Shown: in pieces, positions 1 to 8,359 of the stretch
Layout of the letters: every line of letters begins with the position of its first letter
Position numbering within the stretch: position 1 is the stretch's first letter
Assembly: GCA_964387685.1 (NCBI GenBank)
Contig: CAYLXK010000001.1
Span: 434,001 to 498,000 of the forward strand
Direction: 5' to 3'
DNA: 64,000 nt
Origin: Bryobacter sp964387685
GTDB lineage: Bacteria > Acidobacteriota > Terriglobia > Bryobacterales > Bryobacteraceae
The notes under the pieces: generated by a model
What the model was told of the DNA's origin: nothing
The model's input: the letters and a program-made list of their open reading frames with translations, nothing else
The model's database searches: none
Program-made: the position numbers and the translations under genes

Positions 1-45
1 AGAAAGGCATTGCCCTAGCCGATTTTTTTCGATAGTACTGAGGTC

Positions 46-528
46 ATGACCGACCCGAGGGTCGAACTTGCCATTCGATTAATGAACGACGCCAACCAGA
101 TGCAGATGCAGGGTGAACTGGACGGCGCCATGGATTTGTACCGAAAGTCCATCTCGATTTACCCCACCGCCGAGGCGTACACGTTTCTCGGCTGGGCCTA
201 TCGCTTTCAAGGCAGGCTGGACGACGCGATTGTGGAATGCAAGCACGCCATCGAATTGGACCCTAGCTTCGGGAATCCTTACAACGATATCGGCGCCTAT
301 CTGATCGAAAAAGGCGACTACGACGATGCGATTCCCTGGCTGGTCAAGGCTACGCAAAGCCCCCGCTACGATAGCTACCATTTCCCCTGGTACAACCTTG
401 GCCGCGCGTATGTGAGCAAAGAGCAATATCGCCGGGCCCAAGATTGCTTCCAGCAGGCCGTCGACATTGAACCCGATTACTCGCTGGCTCGCCAGGCGCT
501 GGACAAAGTGAAGCGCTTGATGCAGTAG
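46..528 (+). CDS. Small tetratricopeptide-repeat (TPR) protein
   Basis: A 160-residue protein built almost wholly of TPR helices. Repeats are visible at about residues 11-43, 45-76, 77-106 and 114-150, each with the typical G-x-x-x-x-A-I/M and A-I-x-L-D-P spacing. There is no signal peptide or membrane segment, so it is probably a cytoplasmic protein-interaction scaffold. The partner is unknown. It converges on the ATP-grasp-like gene with only 9 bp between the two stop codons. GAGG lies just before the ATG. The upstream gene is outside the window. Confidence 0.8.
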   Translation: MTDPRVELAIRLMNDANQMQMQGELDGAMDLYRKSISIYPTAEAYTFLGWAYRFQGRLDDAIVECKHAIELDPSFGNPYNDIGAYLIEKGDYDDAIPWLVKATQSPRYDSYHFPWYNLGRAYVSKEQYRRAQDCFQQAVDIEPDYSLARQALDKVKRLMQ

Positions 529-537
529 CGGCCGCCT

Positions 538-1728
538 CTAAAGGTAAAAGCCAGCCGACGCGCCAACCCACTCGAGATTCTTGTTGTGATCCACACCCAT
601 CTGTTTGCCGCGGCCAAGCCGGACAATGGAGTTCGCGGCCACGGGTTGGGCGTGGCGAGGCAGCCAGATGTACATAATCCGCACCTCGGCCATAGTTGGG
701 CCGGCCGGCGTCGCAATCACCGGCTCAAAGTGGACGCGCTCTTGCAAAATGTAATTGCGCCGCTGGGACGGCGGAATGGCCTGCAATTGCTCGTGTGAAG
801 GCCCTATCTCCACTCCAATGCCGGCGAACGAATAGAGCGGCTTCAAGACAAAGTCTTCGGGGTTTGGCGGCAGTACTGTCACCTGGTCCAGAAAGCGGGT
901 TTCTGGAACGCTTGCATGGCGCAGCCACGGTAACGAAAACTTGCTGAGGCGAAAAAACCAGTTCGGATGCCCCGCCCATTCGACGTCCAAGTCGTCGGTC
1001 CACGCAAAGGGGACTTGCACCGCCTTACGCTCGAGCTCGTCAAAGATCACCCTGTTATAGATCCTGTGGATCGGGACCTCGACGCCGTTGCGCGGATAGT
1101 AGAGCTTCCGTCCGCGTTGAACGACTTGCGTAACGCAGACCGCGCGCACGCCGTAAATGCGCTCTGTACAAATGAAATCGCAAACCGTCTTTTGCCGATC
1201 GGGGTCGATCTCCAGTAGCACTACGTTTTCCGGCGCATGGGAACCCAGAATGGCTTCTCCCAAGAGCCGGTGGTAAGCGCCCAGGTCCAAATCGCTAAGC
1301 AGGTGCCGGAGCTGGGTGTCCAGACCGTACGCGCGCAGGTACTGCCGCGCCATCTCCGTCTGGTAGCAATACAACGAGGGAAAACCTTGAATCTCCACCA
1401 GCTTTGGCGCAAGGCGCCCACCCTCTCGAACAATGCCGAAATCGGCCTGGATGAAGAGGGGGCGATCCGCCTCGTTTTGCACCCTGCAATGGCTCGGGAT
1501 CTCTCGCGCGCTCGCCGCCAAGTATTCGCGGTTGCCTAAGAGTTGCAGAACGAGATCGCGTCCCGCGCGGGACATTTCCTGCAGAAGCTCCCGCGGAAAA
1601 AAACAGGGCGTTTCCGCATGCCGGAATTCGACATGCCGCCCGATAGCCTGATCGATGTTGGCGAGGAAGGCGGAGTACTTGGCCGCAGTCCAGCGGCGGT
1701 TGAAGTCCTCGCGCAGGGCCCTTTCCAT
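538..1728 (-). CDS. ATP-grasp-like protein (putative amide ligase), last gene of a three-gene operon
   Basis: A 396-residue soluble protein of unknown function. Several segments look like an ATP-grasp nucleotide site, possibly of the circularly permuted glutathionylspermidine-synthase type: an acidic patch KLVEIQGFPS (about residues 110-120), FVLKPLYSFAGIGV (a lysine plus Gly-rich loop, about 292-305), YILQERV (hinge), AEVRIMYIW, and a closing motif RLGRGKQMGVDHNKN. I infer ATP-dependent carboxylate-amine or carboxylate-thiol ligation; the substrate is unknown. It starts 2 bp after the M29 peptidase stop, so the two are almost surely co-translated, and the ybdK-like ligase lies one gene further upstream. 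The fold call rests on motif resemblance only. Confidence 0.6.
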   Translation of the reverse strand: MERALREDFNRRWTAAKYSAFLANIDQAIGRHVEFRHAETPCFFPRELLQEMSRAGRDLVLQLLGNREYLAASAREIPSHCRVQNEADRPLFIQADFGIVREGGRLAPKLVEIQGFPSLYCYQTEMARQYLRAYGLDTQLRHLLSDLDLGAYHRLLGEAILGSHAPENVVLLEIDPDRQKTVCDFICTERIYGVRAVCVTQVVQRGRKLYYPRNGVEVPIHRIYNRVIFDELERKAVQVPFAWTDDLDVEWAGHPNWFFRLSKFSLPWLRHASVPETRFLDQVTVLPPNPEDFVLKPLYSFAGIGVEIGPSHEQLQAIPPSQRRNYILQERVHFEPVIATPAGPTMAEVRIMYIWLPRHAQPVAANSIVRLGRGKQMGVDHNKNLEWVGASAGFYL

Positions 1729-1730
1729 GC

Positions 1731-2744
1731 TTAGACCTGGATCAGAAATTCGCCGTCGCGCATGATCTGGCGCTCGTCGGCCCAGATATTGAAGCGGCGG
1801 CCCACGACGTCGATGTGGGTGCAGGAATACCAGTCCGCGCCGGTGTGCGCACCGTATGGATTGCCGAAGGCGATATGCACGCCTGGGATTTTTTCGTCCT
1901 GGAGAATATTGCCGACTACGTCCTTGAGCGCCAGATTAGTGCCGATGGCGAACTCCCCCACACGGTCTGAGTTTTCGTCGCGATGGCAATATTCCCAGAA
2001 CTCGTCCCGAAGTTCCTGGTTCGCCGATTCCGCGCGCACCATGCGGTTCTTCTCAATCCACACGGTCAAGGGTTGGTGGCGCAGGTCGCCGTACTTGGCG
2101 CAGAGGTAATCGCCGACCACGCCGTCAATCACAAAGACGCCGTTCACTTCTCCCGGCGTTGTGAAGCACTCGCCGCCAGGCAGGTTGCCCCATTTATTGG
2201 TGCTGATAATGCCGCTGGTCTTGATCCAGTTGTAGTTCGGATTCATGGCGGCAACGATGTCGGTTCCGGCGGCCGTGGTTGCGCGAATCACTTTGGACTG
2301 CGCGGCGATGTTTCGGACCTCGACGCTGAGTGCGTCGACTTTCAGGAAGTCCGCCCGCATACCCTCAAGCATGATGCGCTTTTCAATGTTGACCATATGG
2401 GCGTGACGCATCTTGCGCCGGTTGACGACATCGGTCATCTGCATCCGGCTCTTAAGTTCGTTCTGCTGCGCCACGACCGCAAAGATCGAAACGGAACTGG
2501 TCTCCATATCATCCAGGACCTCTTGCGGCATCCCCGTAAGCGGGCGCGGCGCCAAATCTTCCAACAAGAAGGATCGCCAAGGGCACCCCACGGCCTCTAA
2601 TTCGGCGGCGATAGCGGCGGCAATCTCCTCGCTTACCCGGTCGGTGATGAGAGTGACCTTTTCGGTCGGCTCGATCCGCAGGCAGGTCCGCACAGCGTTC
2701 CGCGCCCCGGGGCTTAATTCTGGGTCAAAGGTATGGGCGAGCAC
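1731..2744 (-). CDS. M29-type metallo-aminopeptidase-like protein
   Basis: About 337 residues from a GTG at 2744 whose G is reached from the upstream ligase stop in the overlap TAGTG. The open frame runs further upstream, but that part only shadows the ligase, and the recognisable protein begins at VLAHTFDPELSP. All six metal ligands expected for the M29 (AmpS/PepS) family appear present: E192 in NLPGGECFT, E264 in VGEFAIG, E284 and H290 in DEKIPGVHIAFG, and H310 and D312 in CTHIDVVG. The family removes N-terminal residues using two divalent metal ions. Its place between two putative amide ligases suggests it trims or recycles their product, which is inference. Confidence 0.75.
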   Translation of the reverse strand: MLAHTFDPELSPGARNAVRTCLRIEPTEKVTLITDRVSEEIAAAIAAELEAVGCPWRSFLLEDLAPRPLTGMPQEVLDDMETSSVSIFAVVAQQNELKSRMQMTDVVNRRKMRHAHMVNIEKRIMLEGMRADFLKVDALSVEVRNIAAQSKVIRATTAAGTDIVAAMNPNYNWIKTSGIISTNKWGNLPGGECFTTPGEVNGVFVIDGVVGDYLCAKYGDLRHQPLTVWIEKNRMVRAESANQELRDEFWEYCHRDENSDRVGEFAIGTNLALKDVVGNILQDEKIPGVHIAFGNPYGAHTGADWYSCTHIDVVGRRFNIWADERQIMRDGEFLIQV

Positions 2745-3853
2745 TAGTCTAGGCCGGCCTCCGTTTCTGAAACGATGTAATCCACAACCGATTTGAGATC
2801 GCCTGTCTCTCGCCAAACTTGCAGTTGGCGGTCCGCGCCGGTCCCATTACGCAGCATCTTGTAAATATAGGCGATCTCCTCGCGGCTACCTAGCTCATCG
2901 ACCACGTCGTCGATAAAGTGCAGGTATTCAAAGAAGAGGTCGCGGAGGGGCACCTCGATCTGTTTGCCGAAATCGACCAGTTTGCCGTCGAGGCCGTAGC
3001 GCGCGGCGCGCCACTTGTTCTCCATAATGAGGGCGCGGCGGTAGAGCCGGAAGCCCTGGTTGTTCGAATGGAGCTTATACAGCTTCGCAACCGTCGCCTG
3101 GATCAAGGCCGTGATCGCGATGGTTTCCTCGAAGCGCATCGGGATATCCATCACCCGGAATTCGAGCGTGGGGAAGCTGGGATGCGGCCGGATGTCCCAC
3201 CAGATTTTCTTTGCGTTATCGATGCAGTTGGTCTTCACCAGCAGATTGACAAAGTTGCTGAACTCGCCGTAGCTGGGGAAGTAGTCCGGGATGTTCGTCC
3301 GGGGAAACTTATCGAAGACTTTACAGCGGTAGCTCTTGAGCCCGGTCTCCAGGCCGAGCCAAAACGGAGAGTTGGCCGACAGCCCCAGAATATGGGGCAC
3401 AAAATAACGCGCGGCGTTCATGATCTGAATCGCGGCTTCGCGGTCTTCTATTCCCACGTGCACGTGCAGGCCGAAGATGAGGTTCGAGCGGGCAACCGAC
3501 TGCATGTCCTCGACGATCGTCGCGTAGCGCTCATCGGGATAGATTTCCTGTTTGCGCCAGTCGGCGAAGGGATGGGTGGCCGCGGCGGCAATCCGCAGAT
3601 TGTTGCGTTTGGCCAGGCTGATCATTTCCCGCCGCAGTTGGCGCAGGTCTTGCTTGGCCTCCTTGATGTTGGCGCAGACGCCGGTGCCGACCTCCACCAC
3701 GCTCTGGTGCATTTCCGGCTTCACCCGTTCCGCCAGCACCATGCGGCCTTTGGAAATGATTTCCGCCGAGATATGGGAGCGCAAGTCCCGCGTCTCGGGG
3801 TCGATGGTCTGGTATTCCTCTTCGATTCCGAGCGAGAACGAGGGAGTGTTCAT
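2744..3853 (-). CDS. ybdK: Carboxylate-amine ligase, GCS2/YbdK family
   Basis: A 369-residue protein of the glutamate-cysteine-ligase type 2 family. Motifs in order: LGIEEEYQTID (N-terminal Glu cluster), MHQSVVEVGTGVC, AAATHPFADW, GLHVHVGIEDRE, LEFRVMDIP and ENKWRAARYGLDG. Members join a carboxylate (often glutamate) to an amine with ATP; E. coli YbdK has only weak gamma-glutamylcysteine ligase activity, so the true substrate here is open. It is the first gene of a compact operon with the M29 peptidase (1-base stop/start overlap) and the ATP-grasp-like gene. Transcription probably begins in the short gap after the terminator at 3886-3912; a GATAAT box lies 10 bases before the ATG. Confidence 0.88.
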   Translation of the reverse strand: MNTPSFSLGIEEEYQTIDPETRDLRSHISAEIISKGRMVLAERVKPEMHQSVVEVGTGVCANIKEAKQDLRQLRREMISLAKRNNLRIAAAATHPFADWRKQEIYPDERYATIVEDMQSVARSNLIFGLHVHVGIEDREAAIQIMNAARYFVPHILGLSANSPFWLGLETGLKSYRCKVFDKFPRTNIPDYFPSYGEFSNFVNLLVKTNCIDNAKKIWWDIRPHPSFPTLEFRVMDIPMRFEETIAITALIQATVAKLYKLHSNNQGFRLYRRALIMENKWRAARYGLDGKLVDFGKQIEVPLRDLFFEYLHFIDDVVDELGSREEIAYIYKMLRNGTGADRQLQVWRETGDLKSVVDYIVSETEAGLD

Positions 3854-3885
3854 GGCTTTAGATATTATCCCCGATGCCCAAGAAG

Positions 3886-3912
3886 AAACCCCCGCTTTGG
3901 GGGCGGGGGTTT
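3886..3912 (-). terminator. Rho-independent terminator of the TonB-dependent receptor gene
   Basis: A perfect 10-bp stem (3886-3895 with 3903-3912, AAACCCCCGC/GCGGGGGTTT) with a 7-base loop. Read on the minus strand it follows the receptor stop at 3938 by 25 bases and runs into TTTCTTCTT. It insulates the receptor transcript from the ligase operon that starts at 3853. Confidence 0.85.
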
Positions 3913-3937
3913 GCTGGAATGGGGTTTTGGGTTGCTG

Positions 3938-6900
3938 TTAGAAGATCAACCGGGCAACCAGAGTGATGCCGCGAGAGTTGGTCGCGGTGTCCTGGTAGTA
4001 GCCAAAGTTGCCCGGTGCCGCGAGACTAGCGCCGGGGCTCTGGAACTGCGTGTTGTTGAACAGATTGGCGAACTGGCTTTGGAACTGGAAGGTGATCCGC
4101 TCGCGGATCGGGAAGTTCTTCTGGACCGTCATATCGTACAAGGTCAATCCGTTCTGACGAATGACGTTACGGCCCAACGTACCAAAGTTTCCAATGAGGG
4201 GCTGCGAGAGCCCCGACGCGGCGATTTTTTGATCCGCACCCGTAGCGGAACCGCCCCGGCTCGGCTCGAAAGTGAGATTTAGCGGTCCAGTGAGATTAGG
4301 GCGAACCGCGCCGGTCCCTCCAAGAAGAATAGGATCGGGTAATCCCGAACGGGCGCCGCCGAATAGGTTAATGGGCGAGCCCGATTGCTTCTGGAAGATA
4401 CCGCTAACGTTCCAGCCGCCGAGCACCTGCTTCACAAATCCGTTCGAATTCGCCAGGACGGGCAAATCGTAGGTATGCGTGAGGACAAAGCGATGAGGCA
4501 CGTCGAAACCGGACACTGCGCGATTGTCCTGATTATTAAAGGGATTCTGTTGGGCTGGAGTATCGCCGGCGATGACGTTCAAAACGTCCGAGACGTCGTC
4601 GATGGACTTGGACCAGGTGTAGGCCGCGGTGAAGCCCAGACCGCTCCTAAAGGTGCGCGCCAGGTAGGTCTGCAAGGAATGGTAATTCGAATTGGCGGAA
4701 GATTCGTTAATATTCACCGCCGTAAAGCGCGGATCAATGCGATTCGTCTGCGACGTGGGGGGCGCATTCAGTCCGGCATTGATCGCCTGGAACTGCGACA
4801 ACCGAGCGGCTTCGTCCGCCACGGAAGTCGCGGGAACCACTAGGCCCGGACGAACGGTATTGATGGGGCGGGCGCGCTGCAGGAAGTCACCCTTGCTGCC
4901 GCTGTAGCCTACGCGGGCCAAAAATCCGTTGCCGAGTTGGCGCTCCACCGTGAGAGTGAACTGCTGGACGCGGGGATTGCTCATGGCGTAATCGACCGGA
5001 TTGAAGCCGCCAAAATTGCGGATGGTCGTACCGAAGTTGCCCACCGTGGCGCGACCCGTCGCTTGGAATGGAGAGGTGCCGGCCACGATATTCGCCAGGC
5101 TATTGGCCCCGCTGAAGTCGGTGGTCGAGAAGTTATACATAAATGGGGGGGCGAAACGAAGGTTGGTAATCGGATTCAGGAAGATGAAGTCGTAAGCCCA
5201 ACCGTAGCCGCCGCGGATGGACCATTTCTGGTCGGGGCTATAGGCGAAACCGAAGCGGGGCGCCCAGTTATAGTTCGTATTAAAAACCGAACCGCCAGTG
5301 GTGATGGTGCCTAGCGGGCCGGTGCCGGCGCCGCCAAGGGCGCCCTGTTGATCGAGATTGAGGTTCGAAATCAACTGATTGACTTCTGTGACGCCGCCGG
5401 CGATCTCAAGACGAAGGCCAAGATTCAACGTGAGCTTCCGGCTGAGCCGCCAGTCGTCCTGGAAGAATGCGCCCTGATTGAGCACCCGATTGCCGCGGAT
5501 TGAGCCGCCAAAGCGCTGCGAATACAACACTGGGGTTCCCGCTTGAAAGCCCGCGATGTTCTGGAAAGTAATCGTGCCGCGCACGTTGGAATCGAAGATG
5601 CTATTGGCCTGAATGCGTTCCAGGGTGTATCCACCTTTGAAGTAGTGGGCACCCGCCAGCTTGCTGATTGTGGTCAAAGAGTTGTAGACATTTTGAGTGC
5701 GTCCCTGTGGCAAACCCGACCAGGTGCCCAACTCAGCTTGGCCGCTTTGGAAGGCCACCGTGGGGGCGCCAATGCTGGCTAGCGGAGTGAAGTTGGGGTT
5801 CGAGCGCAAGAAGGTGCCCATCTGGTTCAGCACCATGGTGGAGCTAATGTTACGCGTGTAGGAAAGGGCCAGGCTTTGCGGCCGGGAGGTACTGGAGGCG
5901 CCGTTCGTCGGCAGGTTCGACGAGATAAAGGTCAAACCCGGGCTGTTGTTTTCAGAATCCTGGAAAGCATAGCGTCCGTACAAATTGTCCTTTTCGGATA
6001 TGACCCAATCAATGCGGCCTGAATAGGCAATCGAGTTCGTACCCAGCGGGGCGGCGTTATTAACCTGTCCCGTTGGCGAGGTCACGCCCTGGACAGCTTG
6101 GAAAAGCTGTTGGGAAACTTGGCTGGAGGCGGCCAGTTCGGCTGGCGTGAGCACGACCGCGGTGCGGGTGCCGCCCGAGCCACGAATTTTCTGTTGTTCA
6201 TAGGTGCCGAAATAGAAAAGTTTATTCTTCACAATCGGTCCGCCTACGGCGACTACCCAGTTGTTGTCGCGGAGAATCGATGCCTTGCCGGTGCGGTCGA
6301 AATAATCGCGCGCGTTTAGTTTGTCGTTCTTGAAAAAGTGAACCAGGCGCCCGTGCAATTCATTGGAACCGCTCTTGGTGAGGATCTGGAACTGGCTGGA
6401 GGAATTGCGTCCGTACTCAGCGCTGAACTGGTTGGAGATGATCGAGATTTCCCGAATCGCGTCCAGGGGCACCGTGCCAATACCCGCGCCGCCCGTGGTG
6501 GAAACGTCAGTGGCCTGCGCGTTGTCGATTGTGATGTTGTTGCCACGGCCACGGCCGCCGTTGGAATTGTAGCTGCCCTGGCCCAGGAAAGGATTACGGG
6601 CCGACACCGGAGTCACGCCCGGTGTGGTGCCGGCGAGGGAAAGCACGCCATTCGGCAACGCGAGTTGCGTAATTTGTTTCGCTTCGATGCCCGAAGTCAA
6701 CTGCGCGCTCGAAGTATTCAGGGCGACCGTCGATTCCTCAACCACCACTTCCTGTTTGGTCGTTGAGATTTCCAGGCGGACACTGAGTTCGCGCACGATT
6801 CCCGATGTCACGCTGGTACTCGTGGTGGTCGTTGCAAAGCCGCCGTTTTCAATCGAGACACGATAGGTGCCCGTCTCCAGCAAGCCAAAGCGAACCGTGC

Positions 6901-7090
6901 CACCATTGTCGGTCACGCCTTCGCGTGAGGAGTTATTAGATTGATTTGTAATACGGACTTGGGCGCCAGAAATCACCGCGTCCGCCGGGTCGCTAACTTT
7001 CACAAGCAAGTCTCCGGTAATCTGCGCGGAGACAGGAACAATAAGCAGGGAGAGAGCCAGCATTAACTGAGCTCGAATGGACCTAAGCAT
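3938..7090 (-). CDS. TonB-dependent receptor with carboxypeptidase-regulatory-like N-terminus (Oar-like)
   Basis: About 1,050 residues. The start chosen is ATG 7090, preceded by AGAGG nine bases upstream; a GTG at 7126 is possible but lacks this site. A signal peptide (about residues 1-23, ending VPVSAQ) is followed by a carboxypeptidase-regulatory-like beta sandwich (about 25-110), a plug region (about 110-260, with TIDNAQATDVS and the GRNSSSQF segment) and a long beta barrel ending in a C-terminal phenylalanine (LVARLIF), the outer-membrane assembly signal. Such Oar-like proteins are abundant in Acidobacteria and import or sense large ligands; the ligand is unknown. It follows an ECF sigma/anti-sigma operon on the same strand. 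Confidence 0.9.
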   Translation of the reverse strand: MLRSIRAQLMLALSLLIVPVSAQITGDLLVKVSDPADAVISGAQVRITNQSNNSSREGVTDNGGTVRFGLLETGTYRVSIENGGFATTTTSTSVTSGIVRELSVRLEISTTKQEVVVEESTVALNTSSAQLTSGIEAKQITQLALPNGVLSLAGTTPGVTPVSARNPFLGQGSYNSNGGRGRGNNITIDNAQATDVSTTGGAGIGTVPLDAIREISIISNQFSAEYGRNSSSQFQILTKSGSNELHGRLVHFFKNDKLNARDYFDRTGKASILRDNNWVVAVGGPIVKNKLFYFGTYEQQKIRGSGGTRTAVVLTPAELAASSQVSQQLFQAVQGVTSPTGQVNNAAPLGTNSIAYSGRIDWVISEKDNLYGRYAFQDSENNSPGLTFISSNLPTNGASSTSRPQSLALSYTRNISSTMVLNQMGTFLRSNPNFTPLASIGAPTVAFQSGQAELGTWSGLPQGRTQNVYNSLTTISKLAGAHYFKGGYTLERIQANSIFDSNVRGTITFQNIAGFQAGTPVLYSQRFGGSIRGNRVLNQGAFFQDDWRLSRKLTLNLGLRLEIAGGVTEVNQLISNLNLDQQGALGGAGTGPLGTITTGGSVFNTNYNWAPRFGFAYSPDQKWSIRGGYGWAYDFIFLNPITNLRFAPPFMYNFSTTDFSGANSLANIVAGTSPFQATGRATVGNFGTTIRNFGGFNPVDYAMSNPRVQQFTLTVERQLGNGFLARVGYSGSKGDFLQRARPINTVRPGLVVPATSVADEAARLSQFQAINAGLNAPPTSQTNRIDPRFTAVNINESSANSNYHSLQTYLARTFRSGLGFTAAYTWSKSIDDVSDVLNVIAGDTPAQQNPFNNQDNRAVSGFDVPHRFVLTHTYDLPVLANSNGFVKQVLGGWNVSGIFQKQSGSPINLFGGARSGLPDPILLGGTGAVRPNLTGPLNLTFEPSRGGSATGADQKIAASGLSQPLIGNFGTLGRNVIRQNGLTLYDMTVQKNFPIRERITFQFQSQFANLFNNTQFQSPGASLAAPGNFGYYQDTATNSRGITLVARLIF

Positions 7091-7398
7091 ACGACTTAAC
7101 CTCTTCTGATCCTCTATTTTCGCCACAGATGAAAGCGGCCTCAGGTAACGGCGACTTCGTTTCTGCGTGCAACGGATTTAATCCAATATTAACAGGAAAG
7201 AGAGGGGCCGTTATGGGGTGAGACGGAGAATCGGTGGGCTGAAATGCCAGAGCGAAAAAGCCAAGCCCTGATTTATGAAGGGGATCCGCTGGAGAACGGA
7301 GATTTGTGCGGGACCAAGAGGGCCAATCCTTTTCGGCACTCTCCCTCTTCTGCACTTCTCCCTATTCTGCATTGTGGCGGCAACCGTCCGCCGCGCGG
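7091..7398 (-). other. 308-bp intergenic region upstream of the receptor gene
   Basis: No convincing gene: the open frame across it (up to 7355) has no domain character. It must hold the 3' end of the sigma/anti-sigma transcript and the receptor promoter. Visible structure: an 11-base inverted repeat at 7174-7184, a weak 5-bp hairpin GGCGG/CCGCC at 7376-7392 just past the anti-sigma stop, and the receptor ribosome-binding site. No clear -35/-10 pair was found. Confidence 0.6.
7174..7184. promoter_or_regulatory. Short inverted repeat upstream of the receptor gene
   Basis: GGATTTAATCC is a perfect 5-bp inverted repeat around a central T, about 85-95 bases before the receptor start, in the AT-richest part of the gap. 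It could be an operator. Only the symmetry and position support this. Confidence 0.25.
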
Positions 7399-7641
7399 TT
7401 AAGAGCGTCGCTCCGCCATTTTTCGCTCCAGGGCAGCCATCAAGCGCTTTTCCATGGCGGCTGGCACCGATTGCGGCTCGCAACCTTTGTAAATTTTCAC
7501 AGTCTTCTGAGTGGTATCTAGCACCACCCAGCAGTTGGGGCACTCTTGGACGTGGACGTCCAACTCGTGTCGCGTCTCCGCGTCGATATTGCCATCGAGG
7601 TATTCGCTTAGTTCGCGAAGGAAGTCTTTACAGGTAGGCAA
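7399..7641 (-). CDS. Zinc-finger (zf-HC2) anti-sigma factor
   Basis: An 80-residue protein with the anti-sigma zinc-binding motif: an upstream His/Cys region followed by HVQECPNC (H-x3-C-x2-C). It has no transmembrane segment, so it would be a soluble anti-sigma of the ChrR/RsrA-like size class that binds the ECF sigma encoded just upstream. The start overlaps the end of the sigma gene by 14 bp, typical of translational coupling to keep stoichiometry. Release might respond to redox or metal state through the zinc cluster, which is inference. Confidence 0.85.
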   Translation of the reverse strand: MPTCKDFLRELSEYLDGNIDAETRHELDVHVQECPNCWVVLDTTQKTVKIYKGCEPQSVPAAMEKRLMAALERKMAERRS

Positions 7642-8263
7642 AGGCGTCCTCCCCTTTGCGTTTGAATACGCGGGTCAATTTCTCACGCAGTTGTAAACGC
7701 GCCCGCAAAAGGCGGCTCTTTACGGCGGGGATACTGAGATTCAGGATCTCGGCCGTTTCTTCCGTTGAAAGCTCCTCGACGTCGCGCAGCAGGAATACAC
7801 TGCGAAAGCTTTCCGGAAGGCTCGTGACGGTCTTATCGAGCAGCGCGCGCAGTTCCTCCTGGGAGTAGCGATCCTCTGGGTTGCCCTCCCAAACCGCGAT
7901 TTCCCGGGTGATGGTGTCTTCCCCGGTATCGAGTTGTTCGTCCAAGGAAATCACTTTATCCCCTTTCCTCTTGCGAAGCTTCATTAGCGCTTCGTTCATC
8001 GCAATGCGTACCAGCCAGGTATAGAACTTGCTGTTGCCCTGGAAAGAATCCAGATGCGTGTAGGCCTTCAAAAAGGTCTCTTGCAGCACGTCTTCGGCAT
8101 CCTCGTCATTATTTGTGATGTTGCGCCCAACGCGCAAGATGCGCCGGTTGTACTTCTTTAGCAGTTGCGGAAAAGCGTCCGGGTCCCCCGCCTTGGCCCG
8201 TGCGACCAATTCTTCGTCGCTTTGCGCTTCGCTGGAAGGCTCCGTAGAAGTCATGTTCCTCAT
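7628..8263 (-). CDS. RNA polymerase ECF sigma factor (RpoE/SigW type)
   Basis: About 211 residues. Sigma region 2 spans about 20-95 (DPDAFPQLLKKY, DAEDVLQETFLKAY, FYTWLVRIAMNEALMKLR), followed by an acidic linker and region 4 at about 135-195 (LPESFRSVFLLRDVEELS, TAEILNLSIPAVKSRLLRARL). It directs RNA polymerase to a dedicated promoter set and is held by the zf-HC2 protein it overlaps. GTG 8266, ATG 8263 and ATG 8254 are all possible starts; the last has GAGG three bases before it. The promoter lies in the 96-bp divergent gap shared with thrS. Confidence 0.9.
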   Translation of the reverse strand: MRNMTSTEPSSEAQSDEELVARAKAGDPDAFPQLLKKYNRRILRVGRNITNNDEDAEDVLQETFLKAYTHLDSFQGNSKFYTWLVRIAMNEALMKLRKRKGDKVISLDEQLDTGEDTITREIAVWEGNPEDRYSQEELRALLDKTVTSLPESFRSVFLLRDVEELSTEETAEILNLSIPAVKSRLLRARLQLREKLTRVFKRKGEDAFAYL

Positions 8264-8299
8264 CACTATAGCCCAATAGGCTCAGGAGAGATAAAAAGT

Positions 8300-8309
8300 C
8301 CCGATCGGG
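8300..8309. promoter_or_regulatory. 10-bp palindrome between the divergent sigma and thrS genes
   Basis: CCCGATCGGG is fully palindromic and sits near the middle of the intergenic region between the sigma-factor start (8263) and thrS (8360). It is a candidate operator or a chance GC-rich palindrome. The region is too short for a T-box leader for thrS, and none is seen. Confidence 0.25.
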
Positions 8310-8359
8310 GCGCGTGTTAGGCTTAAAAGCAAACTTTTTCGATTGTTCTCCTACCGCTC

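Noticed and set aside
2918..4282. 454-codon plus-strand frame across the ligase gene, terminator and receptor end
   Set aside because: It runs through a strong terminator and is antisense to two clear genes.
7083..7355. 90-codon minus-strand frame in the gap before the receptor gene
   Set aside because: No domain, no ribosome-binding site, low-complexity composition; most likely non-coding.
8264..8359. T-box or other leader for thrS
   Set aside because: The gap is under 100 bases and shows no specifier or antiterminator structure.
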